Source of the DNA: Hordeum vulgare subsp. vulgare
Taxonomy: Eukaryota > Streptophyta > Magnoliopsida > Poales > Poaceae
DNA length: 64,000 nucleotides
Assembly: GCF_904849725.1 (NCBI RefSeq)
Contig: NC_058524.1
Coordinates: 355,877,823-355,941,822 of the forward strand
Direction: 5' to 3'
Within the stretch, counting starts at the first letter, position 1; every line of letters begins with the position of its first letter. The notes below the pieces were generated by a model that ran no database searches, was not told where the DNA came from, and was given only the letters and a program-made list of their open reading frames with translations. The position numbers and the translations under genes are program-made. Positions 54,573-64,000 of this stretch are shown piece by piece.

Positions 54573-57500
54573 TGTCGAGACCCCGATCCTAAGCGAATAG
54601 GAATCTAACATGTAACACATCACATCACTTTGCAGTCTCATGCACGATTATCCCCACGGCTGCCACCTTACTTTGGTTGGGATCATTTGCGTCTTTTGAC
54701 TCGCGTATGGGAATATGTCGCTATCATTCAAATGTCAAAGAACCCGGGTCGACATAACTAGTTATAAACCAAAGTGGCACATCCGTACAAGGACATGCAT
54801 ACATAACCCAGCAATGCAGGTGTCGGTAAACAATGTGTGTAGAAGAGTCGTAGCAAACTACATGGACTCCATTACACCACGTGACATTTCCCCGAAGGGA
54901 CACACACAACAACAAAGAAGGATACATGCTAGTCAATCAATGTGTCTTGAGTAGTAGCAAGCTACCAAGGCTCAGTGGAAGCACAAAGAGGCATTTGCCT
55001 GTAAATGGTACTACTAAATGCACACAACTAGGTGTCAAATCCCATACATATCGTTGCACGTCACACGTATGCATGACATACCCAATATGCATAGATACAA
55101 CAATGGCATCACAGCATAATCATACAACATCAGAACAATTCTTTAGAAGGCTGAGAAGAGCCTTGCAGAATATGTTCATACAGGTAGGGGTCTCATGAAC
55201 TAGCATACAAGTCATACAAGAAAGTTTTACAAACCAAGCAGAAGCATAAGGCTGTATGAGTATAGACAGTGAAAGCAAAAATGAAGCGCACATCCTCGCT
55301 ATATACAACCCATTCCAAGGGTTCACGATCAGAGTTGGGATACCAGCTACTCTGCTTCATCAATGTCTAGATAAAATCCACGTGATGGATCGTGGTTGTC
55401 CTCTACAACAATTATTAAGCAAACATGAGCACGAAAGTACTCAGCAAGACTTTAAATAATATCTAACTACTCATGCACATTTATCAACAAGGGGATTTGT
55501 GGGGTTTCATGCAGCAAGCCAGCTTTGACTCTTGGCTAACCTGTACTACAACTACGAGTACTTTTGAACAAGTATGAGAAAGCGTATACGAGTCGACAAT
55601 CACCACAACAATAGACTACCATGGATTCATCGATTATCCTACGAGAATGCCATACACTGTACTCGAAGTTGTCTTAATACTTTTATGAGTAACCATTAAA
55701 GTTATCTATGAACAACATATGTTTCCAAGTAGTTCATATCCGAGGACGCGGCTATTCGAATAGATCATAACCCTGGAGGGGTGTTCTTCTTCACACACGT
55801 TATCGCCACTTAACGCCATGTGCACATCATGAACCCCGAAAAACATCAAGTAGAAGTCGAGCGAGGGAGTTGGCCACTACCATTAACCACACAAGCACCT
55901 AGTCTAGGTCTATCGCTTATTTGAGACTGAACCCGCACAAATATCTGGCCGAAGTTTCTGCTACGGCCTCAAACAATGTGGGTAGGGTTCCCAAGCCCAC
56001 CGTTCGCGTGCCACTTGGTACACCGTGCCACATGCCTACCTCGTCATAGCTCACCCCTAAGGTCAGCGCTATGCATGCCTCCATCATATGCTACAAACAC
56101 GAGAAACTACTTGTTGCTCCTGGATAGAGTATTAGGCGATTAATAAGACGAGAAGTGTTGAGTTACCGGAACCCAATGTGTGGTAGTAGCTAGTCTTGGA
56201 TCACTTACACGGAACTCAGTTCCTATGAGCGATTCCAATTAGACAACCTGCCATGTAGTCCTACATAGCCTCACATCAATACCTTTACCAATCAGGTTCA
56301 TCATTTAACTTTTGTCACAAGAACACATTCATTCACTCTGGTTCATCATCCAGATGAATCAGAACTGACATAACTCTAAGCATAACAAGCATAGAAAAGT
56401 AATGCACATCAAGGATCAAGCATCTACCATATATGCTAGGTTGCTTGGTTTAGCTATTTATCGTGACAATGACAGGTCATGCAGAGGAAAGGGTTCAACT
56501 ATTGAAGCAAGTAGCATTTGAAATGTTGTGCCCTAATGCAATAAATGAGAGCAGGAGTGAGAACATGGAATTGTATCGGAAAGTTCAAATGGGGTGCTTG
56601 CCTTGTTGATCAACAATGGGAATCTCTTCTTCGTTTGGATACTCGTAAGTATCGTGCGAAGCAGAGACTACCGCAATACAAACAATATAACAATCAATAC
56701 ATGATAAGTGAGTCAGCATGATGCATAATCATCACATGACTTATGTTGGATGAGCTAATGCACCTATCAACACATTGGTAGAAGTTGGTTTAAATCAAAG
56801 ATTCAAATTCCACTTCAAATAAGGTATTTTTGAATTAAGCAGGTATAACTTGTTCTAACATTCATGATAATAGTACCAATGGATTACTTGGATTTTTATG
56901 ATAATTTTTGATATATAATTTATTTCAATCTAAGTTATAGATTATTTTCTATGAATTTTCAATGTTTTTAACATTTTCCAGAATTTCCAGAATTATTTCA
57001 ATTTAAGAAAATAGATTAAACGCATCAGGTTGGCATCAGCATGACCTTAGCAGGTCAACTGGCTGTTGCCAGGTCAAACATGACATGTGGGGTCCTCATG
57101 GTAGCCTCTCAGGGCTCGCTCGTGTCACTGGCAGGTGGGACCCGCCTATCTTTAACATAGGGTCAAATCCCGCATTGACCCCAGCTTTGGCTCCATCTAG
57201 GGCCCATTGTCAGTGGTTGTTAGGGGTTTTAACTAGTGGGTTTAGTCACTAATGATGTTCCAAGTTTGCCCCCACCAGAATTCTGTCGGCGGCGACCAAA
57301 ACAACGTCGGCGCGTCGCCGGAGTTGCGCTATAAGGGGCTGCTAGGCACGCAGGGACTACCAAAATGTAGCCCACGCTCGGTCACATCAGGCTAGGGGTC
57401 TAGTGGCCGCGGTAATTCAATGGAGGCATCGGCTTCACCGGAAAAGCACTGGAAGTTGCCGGCATCGAGGTCCGTACGACGGAGCCTCTTGGGCTTAGAG

Positions 57501-58480
57501 CAATCCAAGCCTGCAACCCGAGATCGACCTCAGGGAGAGGGGGAACAGGGTCCAGAGCTAATCGTGGTTGTAGTGGCGTCGATAGTTTGCTTGAGGACAA
57601 CCTGGAGTAGCTTGAGGGCAATCTGCGACGGCCGGGGTTGAAGACGAGCTTGGGGTCAGTGGTGTGGAGCTCCTAGCGTTGATTGGCTTGCTGGAGAGTT
57701 CGAGGGGGACTAGGTGGAGCTTTCGGGTTAGGCACACACGAGGGGGAGGCGCTGGCTAGGAGTGAAATGACGGCGAGCTTGAGGAGCGGCCGTCCATGGC
57801 AAGCAGAGGCGAGGGGGAAGAGAGCAGGGGGGAATGAGGAGAGGGATGGATCAGGACGACATGGGGAGCTTATCAAGTGTCGTCGCGCTGGCGGAGTGGA
57901 GGCAGGTAGCCTGGTGCCGGCGTGGCGCCTCGCCCTGGCTCGCCGCTCGCTCTCCTCTGCCTACTAGCAAAGGAAGAAGACGACACGAGCCAGTGGTGGT
58001 GGGCTGGGCCACCACTTAATACGTAAGGCCCATGTAATCCCTTTCCCTTTTATTTCTTTTCTGTTTTCTATTTCATGCAAAAAAATATTTTTCTTTCGGG
58101 CAAAATGCTTAGCACAAAAATCATGGAATGGAGTATAATTGGAATATTTCATATCTCAACAAAAAGTTCCAGCATTTTTGAAACAACTAAAATAATTATA
58201 GTGATTTTATTTGACATTTTGAGCACCTTCTCCGGATTATTTAAAATGTCCAAATTGTTATAAATATAATTCACGTGTGATATGTTGTTGCCAACATTTA
58301 TGAAACATGGTGAACATTTTTATAGCCATTTTGGATTCATTGAAAATTAGAGCTATTTGAATTGTTTTATTCAATAAAGTGCAAGGGTTTGTTACTCCCC
58401 ATTTCAAATTTAGAAATTTTTTAAACATGATTCAACACTCATGCCAGCACAATACAAGTGTAAAGACTAGGGATGTGATA
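54573..58480. mobile_element. Element B: 3.9 kb solo-LTR-like insertion
   Basis: Starts TGTCGAGACC (54573) and ends GGATGTGATA (58480; last CA probably mutated to TA). The flanks CCTCG and CTTGG differ at two of five bases. Removing the element with one flank restores one continuous reading frame of the antisense ORF, which supports the borders. No gag, pol or internal repeat is seen. As in element A-solo, one end (58030-58480) is AT-rich, followed by a GC-rich leader-like stretch (57100-57980) and 2.5 kb of plain sequence, so a large-LTR solo on the minus strand is likely. Confidence 0.65.
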
Positions 58481-58904
58481 CTTGGGCGGTGAGCCGCAGG
58501 CTAAAGAAGTGGCGAAAGAGTGCCACCGAGGGCCTCACGCCCACGAAGGCCTCGCAGTTAAAGGCGAAGAAGGCCAGGAGGACGACGGAGTTGGGCCAAA
58601 GGTGTAGAGCCAGGATCTAGTAATAGGAAAGGATAGCATAGAAGAAGTCGGAGAACAGCGGGACCAGCCTGGCGTAAATGCTATGGAGGAAGAAGGGGTA
58701 GGCAGACTTCACCAAGATGCTCGGCGCTGCTGAGCACGGCCAGATGGCAGTCACTCCACACTCATTTGTGTCACTGGCCAAGATCGGGAGCACTAGACCT
58801 GGGTCCTCCCCCTTCGATATGTGGGAAGTCGTGAGAGCAGGCCCAGCAGCGGTGATGCTCACGGAAGATTCCATGGCCTTCCCTTTCTTGCCGGCGGGCG
58901 CCAT
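58481..58904 (-). pseudogene. N-terminal part of the antisense PF04195-like ORF
   Basis: Start at the ATG at 58904 ('MAPAGKKGKAMESS'), the first on this strand after the LTR-like region. The frame contains 'PAYPFFLHSIYARLVPLF'-like sequence with one TAG at 58617, then 'LHLWPNSVVLLAFFAFNCEAFVG', given in part, and 'LFRHFFSLRLTAQ' running into the border of element B. The 'VG..PS..LFRHFFSLR' block is characteristic of this family. It is read antisense to the presumed element transcript. Confidence 0.7.
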
Positions 58905-59090
58905 TCGCCACGTGGAGCCGCAAAGGGGGCGTGAAGGAGACTCTTGAAAATTGGATCTGTCGCGTCCTTGTGCGGAGGGAGAAGTTGTGGAAAGGTAGGA
59001 ATGGCATGGAGGTGACTAATGGCAACTCCACCTCGTGTGCCTGCTTTATGTGAGCCGAGGGAGATGCGAGAGCACCGCGAAAAGGCGGGG

Positions 59091-60085
59091 TGTCCCGCGT
59101 CCGGTCGCACGCCACGCGTCTGGCCTGGCCTGTAGGCGGGGTGATCCCACACCATATCGCCCCAGATTGCAGGGACGTAAACGTTGCGGCCTCGGGGGCT
59201 ACTTTCGAGGCTGTGGGACCTCGGGTCCCCAAGGCCGCCTGCCTATGGACCAGGGCCCGTTGCGCAGTGTGGGCCCTGAGCCGCCCCACGTTAAGACCTG
59301 AGGTTTTGGCACTTGTGAGGGGCCCTCCTCGCGAGGGGCCGATCGTGGGGTTCCCCCGGGATGTTTACCGCGAGGCTCATGGGCAGAAGGCGCCTCCTGA
59401 TGCTCCTCCCCCTAAGGAGCGTACCAACAAAGGGCGACCTGCCGAGGTCACGTGGTTCAACCTCCTCATGTGGATGACGTGAGCCACGCTGCATGGCGCC
59501 AGGGTCAGTGCGAGCGGCCACAGACAGAGAGGTTTTCCCCTTTGTTGTTGTGGTAGCCAGGACTGCTGAAGGTTCCCAAAGCAACCCCCAAAGGTTTCCC
59601 TATCGGTGCAGGAGGACTAAGGCTGGGGGCTCGGCATGACGTAGGTCACCCTCGAGCCCACCAGCGCGTCATGAATAAGGGCTTTTGCATGCGAAGAACA
59701 CTTTGTCAGGGCGAGCTGCAGTTGTGTCCCCTTTCAAAATGGCTTTTGTGGCTGCCCTACCCGCCAATTGTGTTTTTCAGGGAAGAAGACCAAGGCCAGT
59801 ATAAAAGAGAGGCCCGGCCTCCGTAGTGTGGATCGGCTCCCCATTATCTCGACTAGGGCAAGAACCCGCCTTTGTATTCATCTTCCACCTCGAGCAATCT
59901 ATACTAGCAGGAGTAGGGTTTTACACCACAAGGTGGCCCGAACGTGGGTAAACTGCTATGCGCCCTAGTTCGCCTCCCTTAGCTTGATCCACCGGAGAAT
60001 CGCCGTTACGTTGAGAGGTAGAAAAGGTGAGAGCGCACCTGAGAGTTCAAACCTTTTTTGGGTCTGCGGAGCCCCGATTCTGACA
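59091..60085 (+). repeat. Probable 3' LTR of the Tat-like Gypsy
   Basis: Preceded by a purine-rich GCGAAAAGGCGGGG (59077-59090). It starts TGTCCCGCG and ends CCCCGATTCTGACA. TATAAAAGAG at 59800-59809 and 'GGGTTTTACACC...GGTGGCCCGAACGTGGGTAAA'-type sequence at about 59917-59951, often seen in grass LTRs. The right border falls inside an ORF of the next element, with TTTAT (60086-60090) as the likely duplication. The left border is less certain. No gene. Confidence 0.55.
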
Positions 60086-60555
60086 TTTATCACCCGTCAT
60101 CCATGGCGTAGGTTCTTCGTTGAATAAGGAAGAGCGGGTCTCCGAGATCCTGAAATCTGCAGCTATGCTCATCCTCTGGAAATGAGATTTATACTCATAG
60201 TTTTGATTTTGTAGATCATAGGTTTGAGCATGAAGATCCTGCAGTTTCTCATGGAGTTTGAATATCATCTTCGCTATCTCCTTCTTTTCCATCTTGTGTT
60301 CACAAACAAAATTAATGATCATGGAGTGGTTGGCACTCAGTCCATGCTCCATCATCCCGTGGCACTTGAAGATGTCCTGTTCCAATGCTGCAACTCTTGC
60401 CTTCTCACTTGCCTCCTTATTTGGTCTTGAACGTACCGGATTTGACGCACCCTCTCACACATCTCCATGGTTTGAGGGTGTTTCATCACCTCCTGAACAT
60501 ATGGATTGATGACCTTCTCATAGAACTTGTCCTTGGAGGAGCTTGATGGCGTCAT
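60086..60555 (-). pseudogene. Coiled-coil ORF downstream of pol, cut by the Tat-like insertion
   Basis: Starts 'MTPSSSSKDKFYEKVINPYV' at 60555 and passes a frameshift at about 60360 into 'MIFKLHEKLQDLHAQTYDLQ' and 'YEYKSHFQRM'. It is helix- and Gln-rich, very probably coiled coil, with no membrane segment. It stops being element sequence at 60085, where the LTR of the Tat-like Gypsy begins. It sits at the position of the extra 3' ORF of Athila-type elements. Function unknown. Confidence 0.6.
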
Positions 60556-60990
60556 GGCGATCTAGATCTTTTAGGAAAGCATCCTCAAACAAGATCATCG
60601 GAGAAACTTATGATGCAGTGCTAAACACATACATGAGTATATATAATGAAATTTTCCATGTGAGAATACATGTCCATGAAGAAAACAGAGTTCAGGAGGC
60701 ACACGAGGAGCTCCCAGGCCATCAGGGCGTGCCCGGTGGGGGAGGGCTGGGTGGGCACGCCTTGTTGGATTTGGACTCCCTCATGTGTCCCCTCGGCTGG
60801 TCTTTATTTTTGTAAATTTCATATATTCCAAAACCAACAGAAAATATTTTGATGACTTTTTTGGACTCGGTTTACTTACCGTATCACATACCTACCCCTT
60901 TTCAGGGTTCTGGATCATTCGAGAAGGTCTGTCTTATTTGTTCCTCCTATGTAATCACTTGAGTAATATTGGTTTCAACATTAATGGCAT
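60556..60990 (-). other. Spacer between integrase and the downstream ORF
   Basis: No gene. On the minus strand it contains a CCAGCCCTCCCCCACC-type stretch and a TATATATACTC at about 60640 that could serve as a promoter for the downstream ORF. Confidence 0.4.
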
Positions 60991-61924
60991 ATCCTAGATA
61001 TAATGTTTAATTCTTTTCTCATTAACCACACTCGGATTTGTGCCTTCAGTGTTGTCGATTTTGATAGCATCGGAGCGATAAACCTCTTTGACAGTATATG
61101 GTCCTTCTCACTTGGAGAGGAGCTTACGTTCGAAGAACGCCAAACAAGAAATTTACAAAACAACTACATCTCCTACATTGAATTCCCATTTTCGGATTCT
61201 CCTGTCATTCCATATTTTAACCTTTCCTTTAAACAACTTGGCATTTGCTTAGGCTTGGGTTCTCCATTCATCTAAGGAGCTTATATCAAATAACCTATTT
61301 TCACTGGAATTTGGAATCATAGTTAAGTTCTTTAACTGCCCAATAAACTTTATGTTCTACCTCAAAAGGTAAATGCCATGATTTTCCATAGAGCATTTTA
61401 TACGTGTACATTCCCATAGGATTTTTATAAGCAGTTCTTTAAGCGTGTAACGCATCATCAAGTTTCTTAGACCAATTCTTCCTAGATCTATTAACAGTCT
61501 TTTGAACGTTTAGTTCTATTTCTCAATTTCTCAACTCAACTTGACCTCTAGACTGAGGGTGATAAGGTGATGCAATTCTATGGCTAACATCATATTTAGC
61601 CAGAAGTTTTTATAAAGCACCATGAACAAAATGTGAACCACCATCAATCAATAAATATCTAGAGGCTTCAATCCTTGTGAAAATAACATCTTTAAGCATT
61701 CAAATAGAAGTGTTATGATCAACAGTACTACTAGGAATAGCTTCTAGCCACTTATTAACATAATCAACAAAAACTAGAATATGAGTATACCTATTAGAGG
61801 AAGGAAATGGTCCCCAATAATAAAAAAACCCAAACATTAACGAGTTCAATAACAAGTGAATAATGCATAGCCATTTCTTGACGTCTAACAATTTGGAAAT
61901 CAAACTCTTGAAGTAAAACCACAC
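60991..61924 (-). pseudogene. pol: Gypsy integrase core and C-terminus, N-terminal part deleted
   Basis: Pieces: 'GPFPSSNRYTHILVFVDYVNKWLEAI' (given in part), 'LIDGGSHF' (second Asp), 'YHPQSRGQVELRN' (Glu), 'WHLPFEVEHKVYWAVKELN', and the C-terminal 'LLSK-EGPYTVKEVYRSDAIKI' and 'NPSVVNEKRIKHYI'. The first catalytic Asp block before GPFP is altered ('FFYYWGPFP'). The zinc-binding N-terminus is absent: RNase H sequence runs directly into the core, so about 150-200 residues were deleted. Several stops. Confidence 0.75.
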
Positions 61925-62186
61925 ACCTAATTAGTCTAGGCTTAATGTTCTTCTTTTCCATAATATATTTAATAGAAGCATGATTAGTGTGAATAGTAAC
62001 CTTAGAATCAACAATATAGGGTCTAAACTTATCACATGTGAACATAACTGCTGAAAATTCTTTCTCACTAGTAGAATAATTTCTTTTAGAACTATCTAGA
62101 GTCTTACTAGCATAACGGATAACATTCAACTTTTTCTCTACTCTTTGACCTAGAATAACAACAACATAATCACTAGCATCGCACAT
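61794..62186 (-). pseudogene. pol: Gypsy RNase H with Asp-to-Asn change
   Basis: Reads 'CDASDYVVVILGQRVEKKLN', 'RYASKTLDSSKRNYSTSEKEF', 'TCDKFRPYIVDSKVTIHTNH' and 'KNIKPRLIRCVVLLQEFDF'. The catalytic Asp of the usual T-D-H is Asn (AAT, plus 61983-61985). After 'QIVRRQE' it leaves the family at the deletion that removes the tether and integrase N-terminus. Confidence 0.8.
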
Positions 62187-63082
62187 AATTTCAAAAGGTA
62201 AGTTCCAATTAGGTGGTTCAACAATTGTTTCAGTGATTAAGGCTTTCTTAAGAATTTCAAAGGCTTCTACACAATCATCATAAAATACAAATAAATCTTA
62301 TTTTTGAAGAACATTAGTTAACGACGAAGAAATTTTTGAGAAATCTTTAACAAAGCGTCTATAAAAACCAGCATGACCAAGGAAATTTCTTATACTTTCG
62401 CATCTATGGGATATGGAATTTTCTGAATTGCATCAATTTTAGCTTTGTCTACCTCCATACCTCATTCGTAGATTTTGTGCTCAAGTACCATGTCTTCGTT
62501 CACCATGATGGGGCACTACTCCGAATTCAAGACAATATTAGTTTCTTCACATCTCCGTAATACTTGATCATGGTTTCTCAAGCAATCATCAAAACAAGTC
62601 TCGTAAACGAAAAAAATCATATTTCAACACCTAAACAATATTTATCACAAAAATAATAGAATATAAAATCCATGCATATTTGACAGGTAGCAGGTGCATT
62701 ACCTAAACCAAAAGGCATTCGTTTGTAGGCATAAGTTCCAAACACACAAGTAAAGGTAGTTTTCTCTTGGTCTTCTTTTCACACAAGTATTTGAGACAAA
62801 TCAGAATATCCGCCAAGGAAACAAAAGTTTGTATGCTTAGATAATATTTGTAACAAATAAAAAGTAAGGGGTAATGATATTTTCTAGTAACTTTGTTTAA
62901 TTTTATGAAATTAATTACCATCCTATAACTAGTTATGATTCTTTGTGGGATAAGTTCATTTTTGTCACTAGGAACAACGGTTATACCTCCTTTCTTAGGA
63001 ACACAATGAACATGACTTAACCATCTACTATCAGCAATAAAATAAATTATACGTGCCTCGAGAAGCTTTAGTATCTATGTTC
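62187..63082 (-). pseudogene. pol: Gypsy reverse transcriptase, heavily degraded
   Basis: Recognisable pieces are 'MVINFIKLNKVTRKYHYPL' (62860-62921), 'PTNECLLV', 'CFDDCLRNHDQVLRRCEETN' (about 62530-62600), 'GMEVDKAKIDAIQKIPYP' and 'CEAFEILKKALITETIV'-like sequence before RNase H. The segment that should hold the double Asp reads 'MIFFVYE', so the catalytic pair is lost. Many frame breaks. Confidence 0.7.
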
Positions 63083-63472
63083 TTACCACTTCATTTTAGT
63101 ATTCAAGTGGCATTGATGATCAACGACAAGTTTAGCAACCGGTTCTATATTAATCTTGTGCTGACATAGAGTGGGACTAAAGCCCTTAAGATCATCAAGA
63201 GTATATCCAATAGCAGCTCGGTGCTTCCTTATAGTTTTAAGTAACCTCTTTTCTTCATGGTCTGAAAGGTTAGCACTAATAATAACAATAAATGTCTTAT
63301 TTTCATCAAGATAAGCATATTTCAAAATATGAGGTAATTTCTTTAATTCAAACACCGGGTATCCCTTGGGTGGGTGTGGATCTCCAAGAATGTCAACATG
63401 CAAATTATGCATAAGGATAGGTGCTTGCTTAAAGAATATCTCATCTATTTCATTTATCTCATTCATATGCAT
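63083..63472 (-). pseudogene. pol: Linker and start of Gypsy RT
   Basis: A 129-codon open frame with 'VFELKKLPHILKYAYLDENK', 'VIISANLSDHEEKRLLKTIRK', 'AIGYTLDDLKGFSPTLCQHKI' and 'HQCHLNTKMKW', the standard region leading into RT in Athila-type Gypsy elements. Confidence 0.8.
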
Positions 63473-64000
63473 ATCATTCTCATGGTCTAGAAAGTATTGT
63501 TATAACGGATCAGTTGAGGAACGACAATAGAAGCAAGACCAATAATTTCATATTTAGTAGATAAGTCTTTCTCATGTGGTTGTCTACCAAACTTAGAGAA
63601 ATTATATTCATGAGACACATCACCAAAGCTTACTTAAACCTTTTGTGTTACACAACTAATTCCAGCATTTACGGTTTTCAAGAAAGGCCTACCAAATATA
63701 ATGGGAAAAAAATTATCTTATTGTGATCCAATTACTAAAAATTAGTGGGCTACATAATGCTTCCACAAAATACTTCAACATCTCTAACAATACCAAGTGG
63801 TGAAATAGTGTCTCTATTTGCTAGTTTAATAGCAACATCAATGTTTTCAATCTGAGAGGGTGTTATATCATTTACAATTTCTCGATATAAGGTGACAGGT
63901 ATAGCACTAACACTAGCACCCATGTCACACAAGAGATGATAATAATTATCTCCAACCTTAGCAGAAACAACAGGCATGCCAACAACTGGTTTGTTTTTAG
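63473..64000 (-). pseudogene. pol: Gypsy protease at the window edge
   Basis: The frame 63750-63977 reads 'YYHLLCDMGASVSAIPVTLY' with Asp-Met-Gly as active site (Asp codon at plus 63924-63926), then 'VAIKLANRDTISPLGIVRDV'. 63473-63749 is the frame-broken rest of the protease ('NNFFPIIFGRPFLKTVN'-like). Gag lies beyond the window. Confidence 0.75.

Larger units (their letters stand above)
37932..60085 (+). mobile_element. 3' part of a Tat-lineage-like Gypsy (tandem repeats, antisense ORF, 3' LTR), interrupted
   Basis: Three pieces (37932-40767, 53797-54567, 58481-60085) join when the Angela copy and element B are taken out. They hold a tandem repeat block, an antisense ORF of Transposase_28/PF04195 type and, downstream, an LTR-like region on the plus strand with TATA at 59800 and end TTCTGACA at 60085. 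Tat-lineage Gypsy elements (RIRE2, Grande, Retand) are known to have exactly these parts between pol and the 3' LTR. No gag or pol of it is in the window. Orientation and lineage are inferred. Confidence 0.6.
60086..64000 (-). mobile_element. Athila-like Gypsy pol remnant with downstream ORF
   Basis: Minus-strand order from the right edge: protease, RT linker, RT, RNase H, integrase, spacer, coiled-coil ORF. Motifs fit the Athila-type Gypsy group common in Triticeae (for example 'LCDMGASVSAIP' protease and 'EGTNPSVVN...RIKHYI' after integrase). LTRs are outside the window. Multiple stops and internal deletions; inactive. Confidence 0.8.

Noticed and set aside
57420..58019. GC-rich frames on both strands in element B
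   Set aside because: Same situation as in element A-solo; composition-driven frames in a presumed LTR leader.

Overview
The window is intergenic DNA from a large grass genome, most likely Triticeae (wheat, Aegilops, barley or rye). Both ends of one element carry the LTR typical of the Angela/WIS/BARE-1 Copia group (40768 and 51996), and every coding region I recognise belongs to an LTR retrotransposon. I see no host gene, rRNA, tRNA gene, CRISPR array or bacterial-type feature. All 64 kb can be read as retrotransposons nested in one another.

Layout. (1) 1-6351: minus-strand Sirevirus-type Copia, element A, broken pol and gag plus a truncated 5' LTR. (2) 6352-37931: minus-strand Copia tandem of a second Sirevirus-like family. 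It reads LTR / unit C2 / LTR / unit C1, and the middle LTR (10312-11933) serves as 3' LTR of C2 and 5' LTR of C1. Both units lack most of RT and all of RNase H. (3) Two elements sit in the outer LTR of C2. One is a structurally complete plus-strand Sirevirus, E3 (16717-28419, duplication CATAA), with intact gag and an intact extra 519-codon ORF but broken pol. The other is a Gypsy element with gag and protease but no RT, RNase H or integrase, E4 (29150-37214, duplication TTCCT). (4) 37932-60085: 3' part of a Tat-lineage-like Gypsy with tandem repeats, an antisense extra ORF (Transposase_28/PF04195-like) and a probable 3' LTR. It is split by an Angela/BARE Copia (40768-53791) and by a 3.9 kb solo-LTR-like element B (54573-58480). 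The Angela copy holds a 4.8 kb solo-LTR-like element A (44751-49561, duplication CGATA). (5) 60086-64000: minus-strand Athila-like Gypsy pol remnant with a downstream coiled-coil ORF, into which the Tat element inserted.

The nesting gives a relative order of events: Athila-like pol, then the Tat element, then Angela, element B and the Copia tandem (order among these unknown), then elements A, E3 and E4.

The most interesting signal is in E3. A block of CGGACGTCCG palindromes, the same motif that fills the U3 of its LTRs, occurs again inside the element 15 bp before a TATA box and about 280 bp before the intact extra ORF. This looks like an internal promoter. The other Sirevirus-like family in the window also repeats its own LTR palindrome type in its 3' internal region. 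Name assignments to published families are from memory and tentative; boundaries and duplications were read directly.
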